From Linnemannia hyalina (Eukaryota > Mortierellomycota > Mortierellomycetes > Mortierellales > Mortierellaceae): DNA of 64,000 bases. The stretch is from contig JAHRHY010000010.1 in NCBI GenBank assembly GCA_019671135.1, positions 558,001 through 622,000 on the forward strand. Direction: 5' to 3'. The position numbers were made by a program, and so were the translations under genes. The notes beneath the pieces were generated by a model, which saw only the letters and a list, made by a program, of their open reading frames with translations, had not been told where the DNA came from and searched no databases. This document shows positions 45,029 to 55,879 of the stretch, piece by piece. Each line of letters starts with the position of its first letter. Positions within the stretch are counted from its first letter, which is position 1.

Positions 45029-46831
45029 TTACAGGTAGCCTCCAGGGTTCCCCCGCGCGGCTGCCGAAGTATGGCCTGGTCCACCATTGCGTCCATCCTG
45101 ATCGCCAGAGTACTCTCCATAGGACTCATTGGCGTGCATCGTGGCCAGGGCGGCATCCGACTGGGCAAAGAACTGAGCCAGCTCGTCGTCTTGGTTGTAC
45201 TCGTACACATCCGGATCTGTGTCGTGATTTTCCAATTCATTAACACCCTCCAACCGTCCATGGGAACGTCCAGTACCAACACCCGACGCTGCGGCGGCTG
45301 CGGCAGCAGCAGCTCTTGCTTGACGCTCTTGGGCTTGACTGAAGTGGCGGATGAGGTCTGCACTTCCAGGAGAACCGGGGCGAGGCGGCTCGCTTGTGAA
45401 TGATCGTGTCGGTGGCTGGTATTGCCGTTCGTATTGTGTTGCAGTCGCGGCGGCAGCTGCTGCTGCAAGGGCGGCCTGTTCGGCAGCCTGGTGACCTTGT
45501 AAGGGTTGAGTACGACCATTGTCGTAGGTGGCCTTCTCGAGTTGATCCTGTAGTTGTTGTTGTTCCAATTGTTGTTTCTCCTTCTCTTGGGCCAGCTCGG
45601 CGGGGGTCTGGTCGATACCGGCGCGGGTTCCCCAGCCGACCTCGTGTAGGGTGAAGACGGCGTAGACCTTCATGATGGCGAAGTAGTAACCGAAGATCAG
45701 GAAGGCCGGGACCCAGATGACGTCCTGGGGGCGCTTGAACAGATGTGGGAGGAGCTTGATGACGCGGGTGAGCATCAACCAGACAAGGTAGGAGATGAGA
45801 ATATCCCACAGCGGCAGATGGAACTTGCCCTCGATCGCCATGACCATGACAGATATGGGACCTGAGAGGAGGGTGATGGGGTTGAAGATCTTGTCTACCA
45901 TTGTGAAGGCGACGTAGGGATGTCGGCTCCAAATAACGCGCTCGGTGAACAGGGACCGGAAATCTGACCGCCACGTATTACGAGTCCACCTCAGGACCTG
46001 CTTGACAAACCGCCAATTATTCTTGAACGTCGACAACAGCTCGGCCTCCTTACAGATCTGGACATAGGTGTTCCAGCCATAATACACCATCCACCTCGTC
46101 AAGAACTTATCATCGCCAGAGTTGAGAGGATACTTGCCCAGCCAGAAATCATGTGTAAACTGATACTGGAACTGCGGGTCCTGAAGGATACAAGTTCTGT
46201 ACGCAGCCGTCCTCCCGGACAAACAACAGATCCCACCATCGATATGCGTCGAAGCTGCAATCTCAATATTCCGAATCGTCAACCGAAACCCTGCCAAAAC
46301 CTCCCACACCGTCTGGTACCTCCCCACAGACTTGACCGTCTGCGAAGTCCCCACCCCGCCCATATTCGGATCCTCAAAACAAGCCAAGATATACTCCAAA
46401 CAAGTCGGCGGCCAGATCGCATCATCATCTGCAAAGACAATAATCTCACTAGTCGTATTCCGGATCCCCTCGACCATTTGCAACCGCTTATTCGCTTTGG
46501 GGACCGTCAACACCCGGATTCTGGACGGATCTACAGAATTGGCAAGCTCCTGAAGTGCATCCTTCATTTTGGTCTCGGTGATGATGATGATCTCCTTGGG
46601 GTTGTTGGCGAGCCAGGAGTAGGCAGCTTCCTTGAACTCTTCTCCGGCGTCGATGGTCGGTACGATGATGGTGACGTCGTATTCGGCGCGGTAGGTTGGG
46701 TTGGGCTTGGGGAGCATGGGCCGGTAGAAGAAGTAGGCTAGGAGCTTGATCGTGAACCAGAGGTAGCGGTAGAAACCTACCACTCCTAGGGGGACAAAGA
46801 CCGGGAAGAGGTCTTTTGTGAGATACAGCAT
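45029..46831 (-). CDS. GT2-family polysaccharide synthase (Cps1-like)
   Basis: Membrane glycosyltransferase of family 2, similar to fungal Cps1/hyaluronan-synthase-like enzymes; the polymer made is unknown. Single exon, 600 residues. An N-terminal hydrophobic span (~10-37) precedes the catalytic domain. YDVTIIVPTIDAG starts the nucleotide-sugar fold, the DxD-type metal site is FADDDAIWP (D135-D137), the acceptor-side acid lies in NSGDDKF (~239), and the processive Q-x-x-R-W motif is QVLRW (278-282). Three to four further hydrophobic spans (~310-410) would form the channel. From ~430 the tail is cytosolic: a Gln/Glu coiled coil, poly-Ala runs, and an acidic Gly/Asp end. The tail is unusual in length compared with the catalytic part. 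Confidence 0.85.
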   Translation of the reverse strand: MLYLTKDLFPVFVPLGVVGFYRYLWFTIKLLAYFFYRPMLPKPNPTYRAEYDVTIIVPTIDAGEEFKEAAYSWLANNPKEIIIITETKMKDALQELANSVDPSRIRVLTVPKANKRLQMVEGIRNTTSEIIVFADDDAIWPPTCLEYILACFEDPNMGGVGTSQTVKSVGRYQTVWEVLAGFRLTIRNIEIAASTHIDGGICCLSGRTAAYRTCILQDPQFQYQFTHDFWLGKYPLNSGDDKFLTRWMVYYGWNTYVQICKEAELLSTFKNNWRFVKQVLRWTRNTWRSDFRSLFTERVIWSRHPYVAFTMVDKIFNPITLLSGPISVMVMAIEGKFHLPLWDILISYLVWLMLTRVIKLLPHLFKRPQDVIWVPAFLIFGYYFAIMKVYAVFTLHEVGWGTRAGIDQTPAELAQEKEKQQLEQQQLQDQLEKATYDNGRTQPLQGHQAAEQAALAAAAAAATATQYERQYQPPTRSFTSEPPRPGSPGSADLIRHFSQAQERQARAAAAAAAAASGVGTGRSHGRLEGVNELENHDTDPDVYEYNQDDELAQFFAQSDAALATMHANESYGEYSGDQDGRNGGPGHTSAAARGNPGGYL

Positions 46832-49800
46832 TTTCTTTGCTGCTGCTGTTGTTGTTTGTTGGAAGGAGGGAGTCGAGATGTGGCAATAGAAGGGGAGAGT
46901 TGGGTGTAAGAATGAGACAAAAGTTGAAGGGGGGGCGATAAGAGGGATAGGAGGACGAAGCGACTAGGAGGAAGGATGAGGAAGAGGAGAAGCGAAAGAG
47001 AGGGTAGGATAGACTGATAACCAAGCGCAACGACGCGAGGATGGGGAGGTAAAAGAGTGAAGAAGAGGGTGATGAGGACAAAGACGGAAAGAAAGAGAAA
47101 GGAAGAAGAAAGAAGAGAGATTACAGGAGGCGGGTAGGAGCAGAAGTAAAACAATGGAGAGAGAAAAGGAGTAGGACGCTACTGTCAATGCCTGATGCTG
47201 GTAACCCCGTTCTGTCGTATGTGGGGATGAGTGATGTATCAAAACAAAAGGAAAAGACGGAGGCGAACGCGAGGCGATTTAAAATAGCAAACGGAAAATA
47301 AGATATAGGATATATCGTAGGAATGGGAGGGTGGTTCAAGAACGTGTGCAAGAAGAGGAAGGGAATGGAAGGAGGGGTGTGAAGGGATCGTTATTGCGCC
47401 CGGCTGCACCAAAGGGTTGGGCGCAATTATGGAGAAATAGGGTATTCTGAATGCTGGTTGGCTGCTGATCGGCTGCAGTGTTGATTTTAATGCCTGATCG
47501 ATCGTTCATTAATTTTTTGTTTGTTGCTTGTTCGAGGAAGGCGTCCTGCGAGGTTGAAGGAATGAAATGACAAGGAAGAATGAAGGTGTTTGTTGATGGA
47601 ATGAGGTGTATGAATGAGCGAAGACCGGTAGTTAGGAGTGGGCGGAATGCAGCAAACTTATCGAAAAGTGAGTGAGGACAAAGTCGCAAGAAAGAAAGAA
47701 AGTAAGGGTGAAAAAAGGAAGGAAGGGAGGGAGACGGGTATTATTAGATGATGAGGAGTATGATATGATTTGGGATTAGCCAAGGTGAGGAGTGGAGGGG
47801 GATGGCACTGAGAAAGAGATAGTAAAACAGAAAGGAAGGAAGAAGAGAAAGAATGGAAAGTCAATGACATGAAAAGACCCTTTTTGTATGATCTGATTGC
47901 CTGTTCGCTTGTCTTCGCCACTCTTTACTATGCAAACGAAGATATTTCTGCTTCAAAGTATGACAGACACATGCTTTTCCCATCATGGCACCAAACCAAC
48001 CAGGCATTCTCAGACACACCCATCCAACTGCCGCTTGCTCCAGGTACTCCTATACAATTCCTCTCAACACGGTCCTAGAAAGTATAAGTAGTTTCGTTCA
48101 TCGCTGACCATAGAGCTTTATAGTTATTTTGTTTCAATATCCCACTGCTGCAATGAAGCATATTTCAAGAAGGGTCTTTTAGTGCCTGATGTGATGTGGC
48201 CCCTCTTGCTAACCATCACCACCACCGTAGACATAGCTCCACATCCACTTTAACCTGCATTCCCCCATTCTCTTACTCACTCCCCAAAAGGATAACAACC
48301 AATCTTTTTTAGGAAAATCACAAAACAAACGGCAACGGAAAGAACGACAGAAGTAAGGAGCCAAAAATATCAGGCAGGCATGACCGATGTTTCGTCTCTC
48401 GTTTTTCTATTCCTGATTTTATCCGCATTATGTCCTTCCTTCGCATGGACATAATCGGCAATGTCAATGTCATGCGAAGCATGGACAGAACAAACCACAA
48501 TCCATTGTTACTTCCTTTGACGCTTGTGTCAGATTTTTCTTTCCCATTTTTCAGATAAACCACCTTCGGACGTACACATTGCACATACATTGAGGGTCCC
48601 AATGTTTATTAAAATGGTCGAGTGGAGTGGAGTAGGGGGAAATGACGACGAGTGGGGCAAATAGGGTCTCATTATCCAGCGTCCTTATGTTGGTACTTGT
48701 CTATTTCTAGGATGTCACTAATTATCGCCTTATCAAAATGGCATCGTGTGCCATTCTGCCTTGTCATTTCGCTCGTTTGTGTCTGTTTTTCTCTCGGTAT
48801 GTAACGAAAAGCCCTTTTGCACCCCTTTCTTTTTTTTCAAGTACAAAAGACACCAAAGGACAACAACGTGCGCGAGCGATATGTCCAGGCTCCTTCCCAG
48901 TTTAGAAGACTCCCTTTCGTTTTGGTAACTTGTGAGCCACACACACTTCAATTTTCGTGTGCTGTACAACTAACTCAAAACGCATTTTCCACAACACTAG
49001 TGCCAAAGAGAACAGGGAGACAAAAAAGACTCATGATGCCAATTGTGCACGCTTCCTTCGTCCCGGCAGTTTGTCCTTTTGGGCGTTCAGGTGAGGCTGT
49101 TTGTCTTTTTTTTCTGGCGCTGTCGCTGAGTGCGTCTTATTGGGTTTTTTTCCTCTGTCGAGTGGAGCTGTTGTGGCCATTGTTCTCCAGTTTGCATTTT
49201 TTTATTCTTGATCTGTTTTTGCAAAAATGCTAAGAATGAAGAAAGGACTAGGACGTGGAACAGAGGAAGGGCGTGATGGTTTGCTCAACGAGGGGAGTGA
49301 GTGGTGTCCACATGTGCTTTTTTTGGACGCATTTGGCATGCTCTTTTTTTACTTAGTTTGGTACTTCTTTTTCTTTTCTTTTGCGACTCCATTTTCCTTG
49401 TCTCCGACCAATTGACCTTGAATGTAGTCTGTTGCCCTGTTGGCAGTAGTAAGAGGCTTGACCATTTGAAACCCCATGAAGAAGACAGGGTGCATGCTAT
49501 CGTCGGTTTACTTTGAACAGAAGAGATCGACCAAGGGATAGGAATTCCATGTGAAGGCGTGATCACCCCTCATGTGCGGGTTCCGCCCAGGACTTGTACT
49601 TTTTTTTGCCTGACTGTGGCCACCGAAGCCGACTCTAATTCATCTCTTGCTATCATCCCTACCCTCCACGCGCAAAGAAGAGAACAGGGGCTGCTAATTA
49701 CCACAGCAAAAAAAAGGGAGAGTACCTGAGTGTCGGATGTTGAATATGTCCATCCAAAATGGATCAGGGACCATTTCAAATGTGATAATCATATATCATC

Positions 49801-50947
49801 GGGAACCACTTCATCTGAAATGAAAAAAGTGCTCATTTCTTTTTGCTCATCCATCCATCCAATCCGCACGGTGTTCTATGCCCACTGTATGCCTTCTCTT
49901 ATTTTACAAAACATGTACGAAGGTTGTTGTAGCAATTGAACGATGTCTGGTATGATGAGTATATGGGCATCGAAGAAGATAAGCATCTCTTCGCCTTGAT
50001 TTGCCTGTCCCTGATTCATCATTTTCATTGATCCCTTTTGAAGCATCTAAGAATAACGAACCCCGCTCATCAACTGACGAGAAGGAGGGAACAAAACAAA
50101 CTGCGATACTGTTTTCTCAAAATGAGAGGTGTCATTTGCTTTTCTTCTGAAGTATGTCTACTCCCCGCGTGTCCGACCAGACAGGGGTTGACAGGGGAAG
50201 GTAAGGATGCGGGTCATCCTCATCCACCCAACTTTGTTCCTGTGCCTCTTTCTTTTTTTGGGTGAATCGTTTTCGTTTTTGTTTGTTTTCTTTTTTCCTT
50301 TTCTCTTCTCATCACTTCACTTTTATCCGCACCTTTTTCAACTTCCTTTTTGTTTTTCCTTTGCTCACACTAACTCCTTCAATAACAACAACAATAGCCA
50401 CCACCATTATTCCATACAATAAACCCCCCTCATCCTTCCTTCCTTCTTCACTCTTACCCTTGCAGATCAACAGCCAACAAAGCAAACCATCCAACATACC
50501 TCCGTGTCAGAACTCGGGGTCTACAAACAATCCTTAATACCTCAACCCTGTCGACCCTCCTTCCCTCCCTTTCAGACCTCTCTCTCTCTTGCTCAACTTC
50601 TCTCTTCTCTCTCCTTCCTTCCTTCTCCCTTCGCTCCTTCCTTTGCTCCGTCTTTTTCCTTAATTATCTCCCCCCTGAAAACCAAAAGCTACAACACAAC
50701 AACCAGTCGTGCAGTGCATCATTATCATCGTTGTTGGTTCTCACCGACCTCTCCTACAAAGATTCTTCGCCTCGTGCCCTCCTCTCTCCCTGTCTCGTTT
50801 GCTCGCTCCCCTTCTCGCAATTCTCAAGTCTCTCTCTCGTTCCAGCGGTTTCAGGAAATAGACAAACCACATTCCTTTCTTGGTAGAGTCCAACAACAGC
50901 AACAACGTCTCTCAACTCAAGGAGTAGTAAACAACAAGACCTAGAAA
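46832..50947. other. Long gene-poor interval
   Basis: 4.1 kb with the GT2 leader (46832-47250, purine-rich plus strand) and the promoter plus CT-rich leader of the tetraspanin gene (about 50280-50947). Between them, frames of 60-140 codons occur but none has a motif, signal peptide or consistent codon bias. A paired inverted repeat stands at 48427-48479. Confidence 0.4.
48427..48479. other. Two overlapping, mutually exclusive inverted repeats
   Basis: Repeat 1: ATTATGTCC (48427-48435) with GGACATAAT (48447-48455). Repeat 2: CTTCGCATG (48439-48447) with CATGCGAAG (48471-48479). Both stems are perfect over nine bases, and base 48447 belongs to both. The 3' arm of repeat 1 and the loop of repeat 2 overlap, so only one hairpin can form fully at a time. 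Confidence 0.75.
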
Positions 50948-53900
50948 ATGTCATACAATCCAGTCAACACCGATAGCAGAAGCAATAGTCCGGTGCCCTT
51001 TGACCGACACCATGTACCCTATGGACAACAACCACAACAACGCAGGTACGCAACTTTCGACAAATTCACTCTCGCACTCTTTTCAACTTGCGATTTGAGG
51101 TTCGCAGTTGAGGATACAGGGGCGTTAATGGCGAGGAAACAAGGAACAGTATAAGGGGATGAGACAGGAGGAAAGAAAGAAGGAGGTAGAAAGCAGGACC
51201 CTTTCCCTCTTTGCTCGAGGCAAAAAAAAAAAAAAAAAAAAAGGCAATGGGTCTACATCAGATCCGACGCTATCTCAGTCAGACGGGTAGGAACGAAAAG
51301 GAAAAAGGCACGAAAAAAGTAACCTGGGATTCGAGGATGGGATGGGGACGGATCACCTTTTGTGTGTCTCTCTTTTGTGCGTGCTGTGTGCGGTGCATGC
51401 GTGCAGTAGATATATTATTATGGTCATAGACCATGTACTCAAAAGTGAGAGCATAATGACCCGATGATAGGAGATGGAAATGAAAGGAAAAAAAGGGATA
51501 GGTCGTGTATGGGCTATTGTTATTATTATAGTTATTGCATTTTTTCATCCGTCGGATATATGACATGCAGTTGGTATTCAGGAGACTACTGGATGGGATG
51601 GTCCCAGCTCGGGTTATGAGAGTAGTAGAGAGGGACAAGGTGTGACACTTACTTTGTATTTTTAGCATCTCTCAACGACTTTTTTTTGACTAAGAGAGAG
51701 TGAGAGTCACTTTGGTTCTGCCCGGAGTACTGGTTTTGAACTCTGGAACAATGGGAGAGGAAGGAAAAAGGAGGGCGAATATGCTATTATTCTTTTGATG
51801 GTTTAGACAATGGGAATGAGAGAGATATAACCCATTAGTGTTATTAATTGCAGCTATTCTTGTTGCTGTTGTTGTCAACGCATGGTCATGGATGGATGGG
51901 AGATGAGCATCGTTGCGGTCTAATACCAGCCTGGTTCTAGGAGCATGCCCGTTCGCCCCCCTCATTTGTGTTTATTGCCTGTGCGCAATTGAGTGTTTCT
52001 AGATCCCAACGCCTCTTCTTTCTCTCTTCTTCTCTTTGTTGTTTACTCTGTTCTGTACTGTACTGAACAAAACAAACAAACAAGCATTGGGTCCACCCCT
52101 TTCCTCCACAACTTTGAACATAACGACTTCACTTCCTTAACCCTTGGAGTCGTTTCGAAATCATCCCCCTCTCTTTTCGTTTTTTTTACAATAACTTGCT
52201 TCTCTTTACTCCACCTCCACTTCTTGTTACTTTTTTCTCCTCTTTCCTCTTTACGTGCCTCTTCCTCGCTTGTCAATTGGTCCCTGCCTCTCTTTCTCCA
52301 CTCACATTCTTTTCGACCTCTCTCTCCCCACATCCTCACTAACGACCCTCTCCTGCCTCACTTTCCACATCGTCTGAAACAGCTCGTCAGACCACGCCTC
52401 TCCATTGACAAGGCATCAACAACTCATCCAACAGATCCCCTCCAGAGATCCTTTCCAGTCTTCCCTCTACGAATCCTCACCAGCCGGTTCCCCATCCTTC
52501 TCTCGGTCCACCCTCAGGAACCAGCAACAACCATACAACCAAGGACACCAAGGCTATTCCGACATCTCACTCAATAACGATCCCCTCACATCTGAACTTC
52601 GCATACCCGCAGACCCCGCAATGAGAGCACACCACGGACCGGGAGCAGGGGGAGCCATGACACCAAGCTCTGGTAGATCCTTTGACGCCCGTGACAACTC
52701 AAGTTCGAGGTCCTCGGCTCATAACCTGGCCATTGGCACGGATCGTAGCTACAACCTGACACAGACGGATATGACGCTTGAGGGGTTGGCGGAGCGGTGG
52801 AATGCTTACCAAAACTGGTGGGCTAAACAGTACAAGGAGCAACCATTTTATCGCATCTGGACACGGTCAAAATGGATCCTGTTGTTTTCGGCTGTTTTGT
52901 TGCTTGGATACTCTGCAGCTCTCTTTGCCGTCTGTCTTGGCTACATGCTTGGCCGTAAGTTTTTTTTTTTTTTTTTTTTTTTTTTGGGCTTGGATACGAT
53001 GGACATCAATCATGGAGCAGCAAACACCGCATAAACTAACGACGACTTCCTCTCCACAATGAACCCTTGTAGACTTTGAATACTCGACGGTGGTCATGGA
53101 ATTTCACAGCAATCTCATCTACTGTAAGTCCACCACACCATTTGTCTCGGGCTGTGCCATGCACCGAACAAAGACACAAATAAACGTCGCACAAACCAAA
53201 CAAAAAATTAATTCGTGAATCCTCTCCTTACCTTCACCTTCATCCTTTAAAAATAGTGGCATTGGGAGGCTCGATAATAGGAATTCTCACCGCAATCGTG
53301 GGGCTGATCGGGATCTTCAAGGAGAACAGGATATGGCTGTCATGGTACACGATAGTACTCTGGCCAGTCTTTGCAATCTACATCTCGGTCGGGTACATTG
53401 CCTTCCGTCGGGCCAAGAACCATCTCCGTGTACACTTGAAGGATGAGTGGATTCATTCTTATTCGAGAGAGCAGCGTCTTCTTGTCCAGCGCCAGGTAAG
53501 AATATGTTCCCACGTGGACTTGATAACGGATATTTGTGGCGATCAACGGTGACAGAAAGAGCGGGCGCAGGAAGAGGAAGAGGAGAAGCAAGGGGGCTGA
53601 TGGAATCCGCTAATGAAACGAAGCTGTTCCAAATTACCATGTACCTCCAACATAAACCAATTTTTGTTCACACATTCCCTCATGTCCTCTCTCCTCCTTC
53701 CCACTTTCACCAACCTAATAGCTAAAGTGCTGTGGATTCCAGGACTCGCTGACTTATGGAGAATACGACTTGCGCTGCTTCCCCATGATCAACCTCCCAG
53801 GTTGCCTGCACAAGTACAACCTCTACGAGGATAATGTCCTTACAATGGCGTGGACTATTAGTTTCAGCATTGCCCCTGTCCAGCTGTTTGTCATGATTGC

Positions 53901-53979
53901 AGCACTTATGTGCTCTAATCATGTCGATGGCATGCTCCGGTCTGGACGGCCTGGAATTAAGAGCTTCAAGGAGCAGTAG
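50948..53979 (+). CDS. Tetraspanin-like four-helix membrane protein
   Basis: Five exons, 50948-51045, 52383-52954, 53073-53123, 53257-53495 and 53743-53979, give 398 residues. The first ~190 residues are cytosolic and disordered (Gln/Ser/Pro/Asn). Helix 1 is WILLFSAVLLLGYSAALFAV, then a short loop, helices 2 and 3 (GGSIIGILTAIVGLIGIF; WYTIVLWPVFAIYISVGYIAF), a ~60-residue outer loop with two Cys (RCFPMINLPGC), and helix 4 (ISFSIAPVQLFVMIAALMC). This topology and loop sizing match fungal tetraspanins, although the CCG motif is absent. Intron 1 is 1337 bases; the acceptor at 52382 is the one that keeps phase, since an in-frame stop lies just upstream. The function is unproven. Confidence 0.75.
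52960..52985 (+). repeat. 26-base T run directly after a 5' splice site
   Basis: Starts in the GTAAGT donor of intron 2 of the tetraspanin gene. Such uridine tracts just inside introns are bound by TIA-1/Nam8-type splicing factors in other fungi and animals; a role here is inferred. Confidence 0.7.
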
Positions 53980-54400
53980 TTGGGCAGATGGGATGCTATT
54001 ATTGTAAACGACTAAAAAAACCCACAACTCTATGAAACACCATGCATAATATTATTTTTTTCATTTTTCGGCATAATTTATGACTCCCCATTTAATTCGA
54101 CACCACCCCTTTGTTCTCGCACAACTTGCTTATCTGTGATCCTTTAATTAGTCATTCATTTATGATCCTGGTTTCGATAAAGTATTGGGAGCATGGCGCG
54201 TGCGCGGAGAAAGCATAAAAAGTAAGAAGAACAAAGAAAGTGCCACTATTCGATTGTTTTAATGCATTCAATTTATTTTTCGTTCCAAGGTTTCAAGAAA
54301 GAGAAGTTATGAATAACCTGGCGAATATGGCATGTACGGAAACGATAGACTGAGAAGAAGGAGAAGAAAGAGGTATAGAACAAGTACAAAGAAGTGATCT
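53980..54400. other. Convergent 3' region
   Basis: Lies between the tetraspanin (+) and the repeat-protein (-) stops. A/T-rich; no gene seen. Confidence 0.5.
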
Positions 54401-55879
54401 TTAGTTGGGAGTGGCAGAGGGGAAGATCTGCATCTGTCCGTTAGGGTAGACGAGAGCATCGACGTTAATGGGGACGGGGATCGCAGGCGAGTCGGCGCCC
54501 ACAACTATCGCGCCGGCCGGGATACCTCCAACACCGGGGATGGGACCACCAGGATAACCGGGGCCTCTGCGGGAGGAGGGAGGGGGGACCAAGTTGACAG
54601 AGTTTCCGTCCCAGACCAGTCCGACGTTAATTGGGACCGGGATCGCACCAGTGTTGGGATGACCATAATTGCCAGCGGCACCAGGAACTTGGCGTTTGTG
54701 CCACGTCTTCTTGTCGCCCTTACCGTCCATGCCGTAACCGGAATGACCACCCTTTCCGTAACGCGACCAGTCATCCCCACCGTCATAACCGTGTCCAGAT
54801 CCAGAACCAGACCACTTGCTCAAGTTGCCTTCATCAAACTCCTCACGTTTGCTCCACTTCTTCCCACCCTTGCCATAGTGAGACCAAGCGTCACGACCGC
54901 CACTGCCATATCCAGATCCAGCACCAGCTTGAGACCACTTACTCAAGTTACCTTCATCAAGGTCCGAGCGCTTCCAGTTCTTGCCGCCACCAGCTCCAGC
55001 ACTGCCTTGTTCAGCAGGAGTCGTACCAGTACCAGTACCAGTACCAGCTGACCAGGAACGATTACGGGGGTCGGCCGAGTTGGCAGGGTTGGGAGGCTGA
55101 TCAAGGGTATAATAATCCTTGTTGTCGGAGCAATGGATCAGTCCGCGGGTTGTGGTGTCGAGGTTACAGACAAGGGCTGACATGCGGTAGGTAGGAGAAC
55201 CGCCTTGAGGAGCGGTTGCGGCGGCGAAAGTTGAGGCGGCACGCTTTTGGATGGTGTAGGGTTTTCCCAGTTGCTGGTCTCGGCCCTGGCCTTGCTGCTG
55301 GTACCACTGCTGTCCCTGCTGGCCCTGAGAAGGGTACCACTGCTGTCCCTGCTGGCCCTGAGAAGGGTACCATTGCTGTCCCTGCTGACCCTGAGAAGGG
55401 TACCATTGCTGACCTTGCTGGCCTTGAGAAGGAGTCCACTTCTGTTGCGGTGAATCGGCGGCACGCTTCTGAGGCGCACCGTTGGCTTGCTTGGCAGTCA
55501 AAGGAGAAGCGCTCGTTCTAGAGAAACCCGATGACGCAATGGTGGGTGGCACCATCGAGGTAAGAGCCTCGTTCCTGAGGGCTTTGATCAGCTCAGGAGA
55601 TCCGGCGCCAGGTGGTGCTGCGTTGACCGAATTGGTAATGTTGGTGAGCTGAGGGGTGGCGTTGTCGGCCGAGGAGGAAGGGGTGGTGATCTTAGTACCG
55701 GCGATAACCCCGTCGTCGGTGGCGACGGAGATTGCCGATGACGATGGCGGCAAGGAAGGAGAGTCGAGGAGGGTTCCAGAAGGGATGGAGACGGAGTTTG
55801 TCCCGGGAATGGGGAAGGTGCCCATCATGGCCGAGACCAGAAAGAGCGAGAAGGAGATTGTTAACAGGCCACGGGTCAT
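54401..55879 (-). CDS. Secreted Kex2-processed repeat protein (KEP-like precursor)
   Basis: Single exon, 492 residues, starting at the ATG that opens a clear signal peptide (MTRGLLTISFSLFLVSA). A TTG eight codons upstream is not used. Five Lys-Arg sites at residues 138-139, 212-213, 303-304, 344-345 and 395-396, plus Arg-Arg at 437-438, would cut the precursor into peptides. The segment 140-211 holds four copies of an 11-residue Gln/Trp/Tyr unit (SQGQQGQQWYP). Segments 305-343 and 346-394 are related: each has DEGNLSKWS near its start and a WSxYGKGG core, and ends with a Lys/Trp/Lys-Arg cluster. The last segment has two IPVPINV copies. This design matches fungal Kex2-processed repeat proteins such as Ustilago repellent, or pheromone precursors. 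The role is unknown. TATAAAA lies ~150 bases upstream. Confidence 0.82.
   Translation of the reverse strand: MTRGLLTISFSLFLVSAMMGTFPIPGTNSVSIPSGTLLDSPSLPPSSSAISVATDDGVIAGTKITTPSSSADNATPQLTNITNSVNAAPPGAGSPELIKALRNEALTSMVPPTIASSGFSRTSASPLTAKQANGAPQKRAADSPQQKWTPSQGQQGQQWYPSQGQQGQQWYPSQGQQGQQWYPSQGQQGQQWYQQQGQGRDQQLGKPYTIQKRAASTFAAATAPQGGSPTYRMSALVCNLDTTTRGLIHCSDNKDYYTLDQPPNPANSADPRNRSWSAGTGTGTGTTPAEQGSAGAGGGKNWKRSDLDEGNLSKWSQAGAGSGYGSGGRDAWSHYGKGGKKWSKREEFDEGNLSKWSGSGSGHGYDGGDDWSRYGKGGHSGYGMDGKGDKKTWHKRQVPGAAGNYGHPNTGAIPVPINVGLVWDGNSVNLVPPPSSRRGPGYPGGPIPGVGGIPAGAIVVGADSPAIPVPINVDALVYPNGQMQIFPSATPN
55300..55431 (-). repeat. Four tandem 33-bp coding repeats
   Basis: Units at 55300-55332, 55333-55365, 55366-55398 and 55399-55431, each an exact 11-codon unit of the repeat protein. 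The first two are identical; the others differ by a few bases, so recent duplication is likely. Confidence 0.9.

Noticed and set aside
47869..48078. 69-codon frame with hydrophobic start
   Set aside because: Short, no homology recalled, no codon bias and no promoter element.
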